This document shows positions 44,432 through 54,105 of a stretch of 64,000 nt of DNA, one piece after another; the stretch's first letter is position 1, and each line of letters begins with the position of its first letter. The translations under genes were made by a program, and so were the position numbers. Location of the stretch: contig NZ_BAABWK010000001.1 of NCBI RefSeq assembly GCF_040362765.1, positions 248,001-312,000 of the forward strand, written 5' to 3'. Under the pieces are notes generated by a model, which was not told where the DNA came from, did no database searches, and saw only the letters and a list, made by a program, of their open reading frames with translations. Source of the stretch: Pyruvatibacter sp. HU-CL02332. Lineage in GTDB: Bacteria > Pseudomonadota > Alphaproteobacteria > CGMCC-115125.

Positions 44432-47101
44432 CTAGTAGGCCAGATTTGGCTGCAACCACCGCTCTATCACCGACAGCTCCATACCCTTGCGCTTGGCATA
44501 GTCCTCGACCTGATCCTTGTGGATGCGGCCGACACCAAAGTAGGCCGCGTCAGGGTGTGCGAAGTAATACCCGGACACAGCAGCTGCCGGGAACATCGCA
44601 AAGCTCTCGGTCAGTTCCAGACCTGTATTTGCCTCAGCTTCCAGAATATCGAAAAGCGTGCGCTTCTCCGTATGGTCCGGACAGGCCGGGTAACCCGGTG
44701 CCGGACGGATGCCACGATATTTTTCCGAAACCAGGTCTTCGTTCGACAGATCTTCGTCGGGCTCAAAGCCCCAGAACTCTTTGCGGACCCGCTCATGCAT
44801 CCGTTCTGCAAAGGCTTCCGCCAGCCTGTCGCCCATGGCTTTGACCATGATGGACGAATAGTCGTCGTGGTCTTTTTCAAACTCTTTTGCCCGCTGCTCG
44901 ACCTCATCACCGGTCGTTACGGCAAAGCCACCGAAATAGTCAGCAAGTCCTGTGTCCTTTGGCGCGATGTAATCCGCCAGAGCAAAGTTCGGCCGGGCAT
45001 TGGCGCCCTTGCGCTCCATCTGCTGACGCAACGTATGCACCGTCGCCTTGACCGTGCTTCGGCTGTCATCGGTATAGAGTTCTATATCGTCGCCCACGGC
45101 ATTGGCCGGCCAGAAGCCGATTACACCGCGCGGCTTGAACCACCCTTCCCCCACAATCCGCTGCAACATCGCCTGCGCGTCATTGAAGAGGCTTGTTGCC
45201 GTTTCACCCACAACCTTGTCTTCCAGAATGGCCGGGTAAGCCCCTGCCAGATCCCAGGTACGGAAGAACGGCGTCCAGTCAATCCGGCTCACCAGTTCAC
45301 CCAGATCATAGTCTTCAAAGACCTTGAGACCGAGGAACTCCGGCTTGGGCGGCTCATAGCCCTGCCAATCAACCGGTACCTTGTTGGCACGCGCCTTTTC
45401 GATCGGGAACACAACAGCATCCTTGCGGCCTGCTGCGTGCTTCTCCGCCATCTGCTTGTAGTCGTCAGCAATTTCCTTGACGTACTCTTCCTTGCCCGTG
45501 TCAGACAAAAGAGCGGACGCCACGCCAACAGCGCGGCTGGCATCCGTCACATAGATGGCAGGGTTTTCATAGTTCGGGGCAATCTTGACCGCCGTATGCA
45601 CCTTTGAGGTCGTGGCACCACCAATCAGCAGCGGAATCTCAAAACCCTGGCGCTGCATTTCAGCCGCGACGTAGCACATCTCATCCAGCGACGGCGTGAT
45701 CAAGCCGGACAGACCAATGATGTCCACCTTGTGCTTCTTGGCCTCTTCAAGAATGGTTTCAGCGGGCACCATCACACCAAGGTCAACCACATCGTAGTTG
45801 TTGCACTGAAGCACAACGCCCACGATGTTCTTGCCGATGTCATGTACATCGCCTTTCACCGTCGCCATAAGGATCTTGCCCTTGGCACGGGTGTCGCCAC
45901 TGCCCTCTTTTTCCTCTTCGATGAAGGGAATGAGGTGAGCAACGGCCTTCTTCATCACGCGCGCTGATTTCACCACCTGCGGCAGGAACATCTTGCCCGC
46001 ACCAAACAGATCGCCGACGACATTCATGCCGTCCATCAGTGGACCTTCGATCACATGCAAAGGCCGCTCCGCCTCAAGACGGGCTTCTTCTGTGTCTTCC
46101 ACCACGTAGTCGGCAATGCCGTTGACCAGCGCGTGAGACAGCCGGGCACGTACGTCGCCTTCGCGCCAGGTCAGGTCCTTTACCTTCGCCGTCGCGCCGC
46201 CGCCTTTGTATTTGTCTGCAATTTCCAGAAGGCGATCCGTGGCGTCCTCACGCCGATTGAGGATCACGTCCTCAACATGCTCACGCAGCTCCTCAGGGAT
46301 TTCGTCATAGACCGTCAGAGACGCAGGATTGACGATGCCCATATCCATGCCCGCAGGAATGGCGTGATAGAGGAACACAGCATGCATCGCTTCGCGCACG
46401 GCATTGTTGCCGCGGAACGAGAACGAGACGTTGGAGAGGCCGCCTGACACATGGCAGTACGGCAGCTCCGCACGAATGCGCTTTGTCGCCTCAAAAAACT
46501 CAACGGCATAATTGTTGTGTTCTTCGATGCCCGTCGCGACCGCAAAAATGTTCGGGTCAAAGATGATGTCTTCCGGCGGGAAGCCAACTTCATTCACCAG
46601 GATGTCGTAAGAGCGCTTGCAGATTTCAAACTTTCGATCGGCCACATCCGCCTGACCGTCTTCGTCAAACGCCATGACGACAGCAGCAGCACCATAGCGC
46701 CGGATTTTCTTGGCATGCTCGACGAAAGGCTCATGACCTTCCTTGAGCGATATCGAATTCACGATCGCCTTGCCCTGCGTGCACTTAAGCCCGCTTTCGA
46801 TGATGTCCCACTTGGAGGAGTCAATCATCACAGGTACGCGGGCAATATCAGGTTCTGATGCCACAAGGTTCAAGAAGCGCACCATGGCCGCTTCTGAATC
46901 AAGCATGGCTTCGTCCATGTTGATGTCGATGACCTGAGCCCCGCCCTCAACCTGGTCACGTGCCACATCAAGAGCTGCGTCAAAATCCCCATCAATGATG
47001 AGTTTCTTGAACTTGGCAGACCCCGTCACATTCGTCCGTTCACCGATATTGATGAACGAGCCGCCGGCCCGACCTTCGCTTGCTTGTGCTTCTTCAGTCA
47101 T
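44432..47101 (-). CDS. metH: Cobalamin-dependent methionine synthase, C-terminal subunit (folate, B12 and reactivation domains)
   Basis: 889 residues corresponding to MetH without its homocysteine domain. In order: a pterin-binding barrel ([11 protein letters not shown] at 18-28), a cap domain, the B12-binding domain with DVHDIGKN whose His420 ligates cobalt, and the SAM-binding activation domain ([22 protein letters not shown]). It transfers methyl from methyltetrahydrofolate to cob(I)alamin. It overlaps the gene for the homocysteine domain by four bases, so the two halves are made together. Confidence 0.96.
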   Translation of the reverse strand: MTEEAQASEGRAGGSFINIGERTNVTGSAKFKKLIIDGDFDAALDVARDQVEGGAQVIDINMDEAMLDSEAAMVRFLNLVASEPDIARVPVMIDSSKWDIIESGLKCTQGKAIVNSISLKEGHEPFVEHAKKIRRYGAAAVVMAFDEDGQADVADRKFEICKRSYDILVNEVGFPPEDIIFDPNIFAVATGIEEHNNYAVEFFEATKRIRAELPYCHVSGGLSNVSFSFRGNNAVREAMHAVFLYHAIPAGMDMGIVNPASLTVYDEIPEELREHVEDVILNRREDATDRLLEIADKYKGGGATAKVKDLTWREGDVRARLSHALVNGIADYVVEDTEEARLEAERPLHVIEGPLMDGMNVVGDLFGAGKMFLPQVVKSARVMKKAVAHLIPFIEEEKEGSGDTRAKGKILMATVKGDVHDIGKNIVGVVLQCNNYDVVDLGVMVPAETILEEAKKHKVDIIGLSGLITPSLDEMCYVAAEMQRQGFEIPLLIGGATTSKVHTAVKIAPNYENPAIYVTDASRAVGVASALLSDTGKEEYVKEIADDYKQMAEKHAAGRKDAVVFPIEKARANKVPVDWQGYEPPKPEFLGLKVFEDYDLGELVSRIDWTPFFRTWDLAGAYPAILEDKVVGETATSLFNDAQAMLQRIVGEGWFKPRGVIGFWPANAVGDDIELYTDDSRSTVKATVHTLRQQMERKGANARPNFALADYIAPKDTGLADYFGGFAVTTGDEVEQRAKEFEKDHDDYSSIMVKAMGDRLAEAFAERMHERVRKEFWGFEPDEDLSNEDLVSEKYRGIRPAPGYPACPDHTEKRTLFDILEAEANTGLELTESFAMFPAAAVSGYYFAHPDAAYFGVGRIHKDQVEDYAKRKGMELSVIERWLQPNLAY

Positions 47102-48180
47102 TCGGCTGCAGCCTTTCCGGCAGATGCTGCCGCAGTAAACGGCTCAAGGCCTGACAATCGAATGCGGGTGTCTATGTTCGGAATGGCACGAGGTGCCTTC
47201 CCTTCCACAGCCTGAGCAATGGCACCGATATGGTCCGGCGTCGTGCCACAGCACCCACCTACAATGTTGAACAGACCATCATCTGCCCACTGGCCAAGCG
47301 CTTCAGCCATTTGTTCCGGCGTCTCGTCGTATTCACCAAACTCGTTCGGCAAGCCCGCATTGGGATACACACTGACCGGCACGTCGGCGACGCGGGACAG
47401 CTCGGCCACAAAGGGACGCATCAGGTCCGCACCAAGGGCGCAGTTCAGGCCAACAGAGAGCGGACGCGAATGGCGCACGGAATACCAGAACGCTTCCGTT
47501 GTCTGACCCGACAGGGTGCGACCGGAGCGGTCGGTAATCGTGCCCGAAATCATCACCGGCAGTTTGAAGCCCACCTCTTCAAACACTTCGTCAATGGCAA
47601 AGAGCGCAGCCTTGGCGTTGAGCGTATCGAAGATGGTCTCAACCAGAAGGACGTCCGTGCCACCTTCAATCAGACCCTTGGTTGCTTCCTTGTACGCAAC
47701 ACGAAGCTCGTCATAGGTCACGTTGCGCGCGCCAGGGTCATTCACGTCCGGCGACAGGGATGCAGTCCGGTTGGTTGGCCCAAGGGCGCCTGCAACAAAG
47801 CGCTGCCGATCGGACGTCGCCATGGCATCGCAGGCCTCGCGCGCCAGTTTGGCAGCTGCCACATTCATCTCATACGCCAGATCTTCCATGCCGTAGTCGG
47901 CCTGGGCGATGGTCGTTGATGAAAAGGTGTTGGTTTCCGCAAAGTCGGCACCGGCCTCGAGATATTCCGTATGGATATCGCGAATGGCATCGGGCTGCGT
48001 CAGCACAAGCAGGTCATTGTTGCCCTGAAGCGGACGCTCCCAGTCCTTGAAGCGCTCGCCGCGATACTCTTCCTCACCGAATTTGTGCTTCTGGATCATG
48101 GTGCCCATGGCGCCATCCAGCACCATAATGCGGGACTTCAATGTCTCCTGCAGGGCAGTCTGCCGGTCTTCGCGAGTCAT
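47098..48180 (-). CDS. metH: Methionine synthase, N-terminal subunit (homocysteine S-methyltransferase domain)
   Basis: 360 residues forming the zinc-dependent homocysteine-binding barrel of Met[11 protein letters not shown] lies near the start; VGLNCALGA and [13 protein letters not shown] supply the three zinc cysteines. In E. coli this is fused to the rest of the enzyme, whereas here it is a separate gene, as in several alphaproteobacteria. ATG 48180 is chosen with AAGGA ten bases upstream; a TTG at 48249 would put the leader hairpin inside the coding region. Confidence 0.94.
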   Translation of the reverse strand: MTREDRQTALQETLKSRIMVLDGAMGTMIQKHKFGEEEYRGERFKDWERPLQGNNDLLVLTQPDAIRDIHTEYLEAGADFAETNTFSSTTIAQADYGMEDLAYEMNVAAAKLAREACDAMATSDRQRFVAGALGPTNRTASLSPDVNDPGARNVTYDELRVAYKEATKGLIEGGTDVLLVETIFDTLNAKAALFAIDEVFEEVGFKLPVMISGTITDRSGRTLSGQTTEAFWYSVRHSRPLSVGLNCALGADLMRPFVAELSRVADVPVSVYPNAGLPNEFGEYDETPEQMAEALGQWADDGLFNIVGGCCGTTPDHIGAIAQAVEGKAPRAIPNIDTRIRLSGLEPFTAAASAGKAAAE

Positions 48181-48211
48181 AAAACCACGGTCCTTCGAGC
48201 CAAAAACGCCG

Positions 48212-48241
48212 AAAAACTGCGAAAAAAACGATTTTTCGCAG
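48212..48241 (-). terminator. Attenuator-like hairpin in the metH leader
   Basis: On the minus strand, CTGCGAAAAA (48241-48232) pairs perfectly with TTTTTCGCAG (48226-48217) around a five-base loop and is followed by five T (48216-48212). It is an intrinsic-terminator shape between the upstream palindrome and the metH start. It could end read-through from the B12 operon or regulate metH. Confidence 0.55.
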
Positions 48242-48257
48242 GTCGGCAAGGCATAAG

Positions 48258-48279
48258 GACATAAAGGTTTCTTTATATC
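48258..48279 (-). promoter_or_regulatory. Palindromic operator upstream of metH (SahR-like site?)
   Basis: On the minus strand GATATAAAG (48279-48271) and CTTTATGTC (48266-48258) form 9-bp arms with one mismatch around AAAC. From memory, SAH-responsive ArsR-type regulators (SahR) of alphaproteobacteria bind a palindrome of ATAAAG/CTTTAT half-sites upstream of metH, so this site fits. The assignment is inferred. Confidence 0.5.
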
Positions 48280-48303
48280 AATTCAAGGCGTCGTTTCAGC
48301 GCC

Positions 48304-48864
48304 CTACTTCGTCGCTCCAGGCACCCACAAAACGTCGCTCTTGCCGCCATCATTGGCGTCACGGCCAAGCACGAACAACAGATCGCTCAGCCGATTGAGA
48401 TAGGTGCCCATGAGCACGTTGATGTCGGCATGTTCCGCCAACGCCCAGACATCACGTTCAGCCCGCCGTGCAATCGTGCGCGCCAGATGCAGATAGGCAG
48501 ATGACGCTGACCCACCCGGCAGAACAAACGACGACAACGGCTCAAGCCGCGCATTCACCGTCTCCACATCGGCCTCAAGAGCCGTCACATGCGCATCTGT
48601 AATCCGTAGCGATGTTTCCGTTTTTACCGTCTCGGGAATGGTGATGTCAGATCCCAGATCAAACAGGTCGTTCTGGATGCGGGTCAGCATGGTACGCACT
48701 TCATCAGTCGCGTGCAGCACGGCAACACCGATCGCCGCATTGAGTTCATCGACGCTGCCCTGCGCCACAATGCGTGGATCAAACTTGGACACGCGGCTCC
48801 CGTCAGCCAGGCTGGTCTGGCCTTTGTCGCCGCCCTTGGTCGTGATTGATGTCAAACGCACCAT
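48304..48864 (-). CDS. PduO-type ATP:cob(I)alamin adenosyltransferase
   Basis: 186 residues beginning MVRLTSITTKGGDKGQTSLADG, the ATP-binding N-terminus of PduO/CobO2 adenosyltransferases. VDELNAAIGVA, the FVLPGG motif and ARTIARRAER and LNRLSDLLF complete the family pattern. It makes adenosylcobalamin, the coenzyme of EutBC encoded nearby. ATG 48864 has GGGAAG seven bases upstream. It lies 16 bases after btuD, so it is probably the last gene of the riboswitch-led operon. Confidence 0.93.
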   Translation of the reverse strand: MVRLTSITTKGGDKGQTSLADGSRVSKFDPRIVAQGSVDELNAAIGVAVLHATDEVRTMLTRIQNDLFDLGSDITIPETVKTETSLRITDAHVTALEADVETVNARLEPLSSFVLPGGSASSAYLHLARTIARRAERDVWALAEHADINVLMGTYLNRLSDLLFVLGRDANDGGKSDVLWVPGATK

Positions 48865-48880
48865 GTATCTGCTTCCCTGT

Positions 48881-49666
48881 TCAAATCTCTGCCCCCGACC
48901 GTGACCCGTCAAATGCCGCAATCAACTGCCCGTCACTTCGGCTAACCCGGCAGGTCGCATCAAAGGCGCGCGACAACACCCCTGCCTCAAGGATAGTGCT
49001 CGGGTGCCCCTGGGCAATGACGCGCCCATGATGAAGCACCACCACCCGGTCGCAATAGCGGTCTGCCAAGGACAGATCATGCAATGCCACAAGCGCCGCG
49101 CGGCCTTTGCGCGTTTCACCCTTGAGAATGTTCATCACATCCACCCGATGGGGCGGATCAAGATCAGAAATGGGCTCGTCGGCAATCAAGACCTCATGCT
49201 GGCCGGCAAGTAACCGCGCCATCATGACCCGCGCGAATTCACCGCCCGACAACGTATCGACTGTGCGCGTTGCAAAGTGAGCCACGTCACACGCTTCCAG
49301 CGCCGCTATAACTTCCGGAGAACTGGCTGTTGCATCAACTCCCTGCCACCACGGCTGGTGTGGCAGGCGCCCAAGAGCCACCACTTCCTCAACGGGCATC
49401 GGCCACTCAACCCGAGGTCGTTGCGGCAGATACCCAACGCGGCGCGCCCGTGCTTCCGGTTTCAGATCTGAATAGTCGTCAGCCCCGATGGCAATCTGCC
49501 CGGCGTTCGGCGTTGCAGCGCCCGCAAGACATCGAAGCAATGTCGACTTGCCCGCGCCATTGGCACCCAGAATGCCGACAAGCTCTCCCCCGGACACGCT
49601 GACCGAAACCTGATCCAGCACGACGTTGGTCCAGTAGCTGACGCAAAGGTCGATTGCGCGCATCAT
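48881..49666 (-). CDS. btuD: Cobalamin ABC transporter ATP-binding protein
   Basis: 261 residues with Walker A GANGAGKSTLLR, signature LSGGEFARVMMARLL, Walker B VLIADEPISDLDP and the switch His in VALHDLSLADRY. It belongs to the FecE/BtuD group that serves FecCD permeases. The riboswitch and flanking B12 genes favour cobalamin over siderophore or haem. It overlaps btuC by four bases. Confidence 0.88.
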   Translation of the reverse strand: MMRAIDLCVSYWTNVVLDQVSVSVSGGELVGILGANGAGKSTLLRCLAGAATPNAGQIAIGADDYSDLKPEARARRVGYLPQRPRVEWPMPVEEVVALGRLPHQPWWQGVDATASSPEVIAALEACDVAHFATRTVDTLSGGEFARVMMARLLAGQHEVLIADEPISDLDPPHRVDVMNILKGETRKGRAALVALHDLSLADRYCDRVVVLHHGRVIAQGHPSTILEAGVLSRAFDATCRVSRSDGQLIAAFDGSRSGAEI

Positions 49667-50658
49667 ATGCCCTGCCCTCCGCCGCTGGCCGCAAAACGCA
49701 CGCGCATCACAAGCCAGAGGAAAACAGGGGCACCAAGAAGGGATGTAAGAACGCCAAGCTGCAATCGCACATCCGACAGACCCACGCGCAACACCAGATC
49801 CGCCGCCAGAGTGAGAATGGCGCCGCCAATCATGGACGGCAGCAGCAAGGCACCTGGCCGCACACCGACCAACGGCCGAAGCGCATGCGGCACCACCAGC
49901 CCCACAAATGCCAACGCTCCTATCACCGCCCCAACAGCGCCACTCCCCGCGGCCACCCCGGCCACGACCAGCAACCGGACCCGCTCAGGTCGTAAGCCAA
50001 GCGTTGTCGCGGTCTCGTCTCCAAGTGCCAGCGCATCAAGGCCACGCGACAGCGGCAAAAGAAACAGGGCCGATACGATGGCGAAAGGGGCTACCAGCCA
50101 GACATCCTGCATGGAGGCTGCGTCCAGCGTGCCCATCAGCCAAGTCAGGGCTTCCGCCGCTGCAAACGGGCTTGGCGCAAGCGCAAGAGCCAACCATGTC
50201 AACGCACCCACAAGCGCATTGATGGCCAGCCCCGCGAGAATGAGCGTTGCAGGAGGCGGCCGTCTGCCAGATAAAAGCAGCAGGCCCATAATGGCCAGAC
50301 TGGCGGAGGCAAGCCCCGCCACGGGCATGGCAAAAACGGAAGCCGACGCAATGCCGAAGTAAAGCGCGCCAACACCGCCAAGCGCCCCTGCCCCCGAAAT
50401 GCCAAGCAAACCCGGGTCGGCAAGCGGATTGCGCAACAGGCCCTGCAAGGCCGCGCCTGCGAGCCCCAATACGCCACCGGCAAGAACCGCCAGAAGCGTG
50501 CGCGGTACCCGTAGTTCCCAGAAAATCAACTGCGCGCCGTCGCTCATCCCATCTTCTGAAAAGAACAGGTTTCCAGCTGGTCCTGCACCAAGAGACGCAA
50601 AGACAAATGCCAGAAGCAACACGAGCATCACAGCCGTTATGAGATGGCGCTGGCTCAC
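49663..50658 (-). CDS. btuC: Cobalamin ABC transporter permease (FecCD family)
   Basis: 331 residues with about ten transmembrane helices. Family blocks include LRVPRTLLAVLAGGVLGLAG, NPLADPGLLGISGAGALG and GALAFVGLVVPHALR. It forms the inner-membrane channel for vitamin B12. The gene overlaps btuF upstream and btuD downstream by four bases each. Confidence 0.9.
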   Translation of the reverse strand: MSQRHLITAVMLVLLLAFVFASLGAGPAGNLFFSEDGMSDGAQLIFWELRVPRTLLAVLAGGVLGLAGAALQGLLRNPLADPGLLGISGAGALGGVGALYFGIASASVFAMPVAGLASASLAIMGLLLLSGRRPPPATLILAGLAINALVGALTWLALALAPSPFAAAEALTWLMGTLDAASMQDVWLVAPFAIVSALFLLPLSRGLDALALGDETATTLGLRPERVRLLVVAGVAAGSGAVGAVIGALAFVGLVVPHALRPLVGVRPGALLLPSMIGGAILTLAADLVLRVGLSDVRLQLGVLTSLLGAPVFLWLVMRVRFAASGGGQGI

Positions 50659-51500
50659 TTGCCGACCTCCTGGCGCAGATCGTCAGCCAGAACAGCAGCC
50701 AACCGTGCCGTCTCAGTGGTGCCACAGATAAGAGCTGATGGCGGCACGCGTTTGATCCGGCTGGCCTGTTGGAGCGCAGGGTGCGCAAACAGTTTGCCTG
50801 CCCGCGATGGTGCAGCATTCGGCCGTTCGGCAATCAGCAGCGCATCCGGCGGAGACAGGGCAAGTTGCTCAAGGGAGAGATAGGTTTGTCCCGATGCATC
50901 ATTTCGATAGCCGGCATGAGCCAGAACCGAACTACCCAGCATGCCATCCGCATGCACGAGCAATCCCGGCGACAGAATGAGCGCGCTGACATCAGTGTCG
51001 CGCGAAGGTGTGCCAAGAACATCATCGATCTCGGCCGCAATTTTTTCCGCAACCTCTGACGCGCCTACACGGGTACCCACATCAAGATAGGTCTGCTGAA
51101 TGTCGGTCAGCGACACCGGGTCAGCGACCCGCAGCACATCAATCCCCAATCGCTCCACATGACCCAGAAGTCTTGAATGTCCGAAGGCACCGGCAATCAC
51201 CAGATCAGGCTTAAGGGTCAAGATGCCCTCAAGCGACGCTTGCGTGATGGGGACATGCTGCGCCTCCCGCCACATGACCGAGAGATCTCGGTCGCGCGCC
51301 AGAAAGGAGACAGCCGCAAGTCGTTCTTTGAGATCAAGAGCCAGCAGCAACTGATCCGTACACAGATTTATGGATACGATACGCTGCGGTACAACCTCCG
51401 CCATGGCACCCTGGGGAACGACAAAAGCCGGGGCGGCGAAAACCGCCCCGGCCATGAGCACATGACGTGCAAGTCGTAGGAATGGCGATCTAGAAATCAA
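50655..51500 (-). CDS. btuF: Cobalamin periplasmic binding protein
   Basis: 281 residues with a Sec signal (MISRSPFLRLARHVLMAGAVFAAPAF, cleavage after AMA) and the BtuF/FhuD-like fold, recognisable at RIVSINLCTDQLLLAL and ILTLKPDLVIAGA. It delivers B12 to BtuCD. I chose TTG 51500: GGAAG lies six bases upstream and it gives a clean signal peptide, whereas longer starts would run into the btuB coding region without one. The start therefore overlaps the btuB stop by 11 bases. Confidence 0.87.
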   Translation of the reverse strand: MISRSPFLRLARHVLMAGAVFAAPAFVVPQGAMAEVVPQRIVSINLCTDQLLLALDLKERLAAVSFLARDRDLSVMWREAQHVPITQASLEGILTLKPDLVIAGAFGHSRLLGHVERLGIDVLRVADPVSLTDIQQTYLDVGTRVGASEVAEKIAAEIDDVLGTPSRDTDVSALILSPGLLVHADGMLGSSVLAHAGYRNDASGQTYLSLEQLALSPPDALLIAERPNAAPSRAGKLFAHPALQQASRIKRVPPSALICGTTETARLAAVLADDLRQEVGK

Positions 51501-53520
51501 CCGATGCTTCCAGGTAGAACGCGCGCCCTGGCTGCGGGAACGCCCCGTAGAGGTTCGCATTGGTGTCCGAACCAACTGAGCTGGAGAAATAGCTCTCATC
51601 AAGCACATTGCGCAGTTCACCACTGATCGACACTTTGCCGATGGTACCACCAGCTGCGATATCCAGCAGGTCATATGATGGTATCTCCGGGAAAAGCTGC
51701 TCCTGATCATTGATCATGCGCTGATCACTGACATACCGCCAGTTGGCATTCGCCCAGATATTGTCTCCCGTCCACGACACCCCAAGGCCCGCGGTCAGGT
51801 TTGGCACGACGGGCACCTGATTGCCATTGAACGGACCTTCCGTAAATTCAGCCCGCAGCCAGTTGACGCGAGGCGTCACGCTGAAACCGGCACCCACGTC
51901 AGCCACAGCTTCTGCCTCAATGCCACGGCGACGCGTCTTGTCGAGATTGGTGTTGAACCCAAACCCGGTAATGGCACCCGGCGTAAACGCAATCTGGTCA
52001 CGCACATTCATCTCGAAAATCGCAACACGTGCATCGACCGGGCCAACAGAGAATTCCGCGCCCGCTTCCATGTCCCAGGACGTCTGTGTCTTGAGGTCAA
52101 ATGTCACCGGCAGGAATGTCAACGGATTCACCTGCGTCCCGACCCGCTCATCAATGGTCGGCACACGAACAGCACGGCCACCACGCACGAAGACCTCAAC
52201 CGAGTCCGTCACGTCAAAGGCAAGGCCGAGATTGGCTGCTAGGTCTGTTTCATTGTTGCGGACACGCGCTTGTGGGTTCTGTGGTGATTCCAGCATCAGA
52301 CCCGTACGAATGGCGCGAACACCCGCATCAAGCGTCAGGGCGTCCGTCAGCTCAACATCGGCCTGACCATAAAGCGAGACGGATGATTGCCAGCCGTCAA
52401 AATCAGCCCCACCCGCAAAACCGATAAACCGGCGTTCCACTTCAGCGGTTGTATGGGATGCATCAATGCCACCAATGAAATTCACGGCATGGCCGCCAAA
52501 CTCACCATTGTAGCTGATGCGCGGACTGATACTTGCGGTCGATAGGGCCCGGTCATCCAGCGTGAACGCGCCGATGAAATCGCTTGAGGTCAGACTGCGA
52601 CGATAGGCGGTATCCACCGTGAGTTTCAGACCGTCATTCAATTGCTGCTCGATGCCAGCTTCAAACCGGACACCGCGTTCTTCCGCAAAATCCAGGGGAT
52701 TCTGGGCGCCACGGGGATTGGACTCAACCAGATTGATTCCCGCCGGCAGGTTGACGATGCGGTTGCCTGGCAGACCCAGCTCTTCCGTGTTGTAGGTCGC
52801 CCCTAGCCGATAGGCCGTATTGCCAATGTCCCCGCTGATGGTTGCGGAATAGATGTGGCGCGTCAGTTGGTTGTTGCGGCGATACCCGTCGCTTTCGGTA
52901 GTGTCGGCAGTAAGCGCGATATGCGCCTGCTCACCACCCCACTGAAAGATGCCCCGCGCACGGCGATAGCCGAAGCTGCCAACTGTCCCGGTCACGGAGA
53001 CACCGGTTTTCTTTGGCCCGCCCTGAGTGACGATATTGATTGCACCGCCCACAGCGCCTTCGCCATACAGAACCGATGCTGCGGCCCCGCGCAGCACTTC
53101 AATGCGCTGAATGGAACTGCGAGACACAAGAGCGAACTGCACACCGGACAGATCAAGATCATTGATCCGCCGGCCATCAACCAAAACAAGCACGTTCTGC
53201 GTCGCCTGTTCGCCAAAGCCCCGAATATCGACAACCGCAGAAGAGTTACCGCTGCCGAAAATATCCCGAACATGCAGGCCCGCTTCTGTCGCAAGAATTT
53301 CGGGAAGCGTTTGGCCTGGATGACGGTCAATTGCCTCACGATCCACAATGGTGACCGATGAGGAAGTCAGACCCGCGCTCAACCGGCTGGCCGTGGAGAC
53401 CACGGGCGGCAATTCGAATGCACTTGTTGCTGTTTCCTGAGCAGCGACAGGCTGCGCGAATGCTGCAGCGCCAAGCGCTACTATTGCTGTGCTTGCACAC
53501 AGATTTCTGGTGAGCTTCAT
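51490..53520 (-). CDS. btuB: TonB-dependent cobalamin receptor
   Basis: 676 residues. A signal peptide (MKLTRNLCASTAIVALGAAAFAQPVAAQ) comes before a probable TonB box (PPVVSTAS), the plug domain (VVDIRGFGEQATQNVLVLVDGRRI, IEVLRGAAASVLYGEGAVGGAINIVT) and a 22-strand barrel ending FYLEASVDF. It imports B12 across the outer membrane. The cobalamin riboswitch about 180 bases upstream supports the substrate. ATG 53520 is used; the in-frame GTG three codons earlier has no advantage. Confidence 0.92.
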   Translation of the reverse strand: MKLTRNLCASTAIVALGAAAFAQPVAAQETATSAFELPPVVSTASRLSAGLTSSSVTIVDREAIDRHPGQTLPEILATEAGLHVRDIFGSGNSSAVVDIRGFGEQATQNVLVLVDGRRINDLDLSGVQFALVSRSSIQRIEVLRGAAASVLYGEGAVGGAINIVTQGGPKKTGVSVTGTVGSFGYRRARGIFQWGGEQAHIALTADTTESDGYRRNNQLTRHIYSATISGDIGNTAYRLGATYNTEELGLPGNRIVNLPAGINLVESNPRGAQNPLDFAEERGVRFEAGIEQQLNDGLKLTVDTAYRRSLTSSDFIGAFTLDDRALSTASISPRISYNGEFGGHAVNFIGGIDASHTTAEVERRFIGFAGGADFDGWQSSVSLYGQADVELTDALTLDAGVRAIRTGLMLESPQNPQARVRNNETDLAANLGLAFDVTDSVEVFVRGGRAVRVPTIDERVGTQVNPLTFLPVTFDLKTQTSWDMEAGAEFSVGPVDARVAIFEMNVRDQIAFTPGAITGFGFNTNLDKTRRRGIEAEAVADVGAGFSVTPRVNWLRAEFTEGPFNGNQVPVVPNLTAGLGVSWTGDNIWANANWRYVSDQRMINDQEQLFPEIPSYDLLDIAAGGTIGKVSISGELRNVLDESYFSSSVGSDTNANLYGAFPQPGRAFYLEASVDF

Positions 53521-53699
53521 ATGCCCCACCCCCTGGTTCAGATCACACGCGAAGCGGGGCTAAACCCGGTGACGCGCATGACGGCAATCTGGAAGGAGGT
53601 ATGTGAGGAGTACATTCCACCAGCCCCAGCGCCACGTTTACAAAAACGCAGTCGCCAAAGCGGTTTCCCGCAAGGATCGCGCCCACCGCACGACGCCTT

Positions 53700-53950
53700 A
53701 AGGCGATGCTCGCATCGGCAGGTCTCCTGGCTCACGGGTCATCGCACTTGCAGCCGCCTTCCCAATGCATATCTGCATCAGTGGCATATTGGCCAAAGCG
53801 CTCACCGCTCACAGTTGCGGGGGCAGCCGCGGATTTGGACTTTGTCTGTCCGCACCACATTCCCTTTTCGTCGCTGTTTCCAGCGAACCGATGGTCGAGC
53901 GGCTTGTAGCGCCACATTGCTGCACCGCGCAAGAAGGAAAACACCAGCCG
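53700..53950 (-). promoter_or_regulatory. Cobalamin (AdoCbl) riboswitch
   Basis: Minus-strand RNA carries the complete core: GGGAA...GGTG, then GCTGCCCCCGCAACTGT (53827-53811), GGGAAGGC, and the B12 box AGCCAGGAGACCTGCC (53732-53717), an exact match to its consensus. A palindrome CGCCTTAAGGCG at 53694-53705 follows and may belong to the expression platform. No T-run terminator is seen, so control may act on translation or RNA stability. It should repress btuB-F-C-D and the adenosyltransferase when B12 is plentiful. The limits are approximate. With its flanks it accounts for most of the 585 bases between btuB and the P450 gene. Confidence 0.96.
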
Positions 53951-54105
53951 CCAGACAAAGGTTGACCCTACGTCAACAGCCTCGCCTGCCGAAAAACAGG
54001 CAGAAACCCCTGAGAAACAGGGGATTCCAGTTGATACCTCACGCTGCCGCCGCCATCATCAGCAAAACAAATTGGACTAGGGTCCAAAAAGGGAGAAGCA
54101 GCCAG

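Noticed and set aside
51501-51710. Longer N-terminus for the BtuF protein
   Set aside because: It lies inside btuB, lacks a ribosome site and would bury the signal peptide behind 70 residues.
53961-53977. GTTGAC/GTCAAC repeat upstream of the riboswitch as promoter or operator
   Set aside because: Short arms, and I could not find a matching -10 box at a sensible distance.
53521-54105. Open frame on the plus strand extending the P450 N-terminus by 195 codons
   Set aside because: It runs antisense through the cobalamin riboswitch and has a non-coding composition. The P450 family begins normally at ATG 54106 with a ribosome site.
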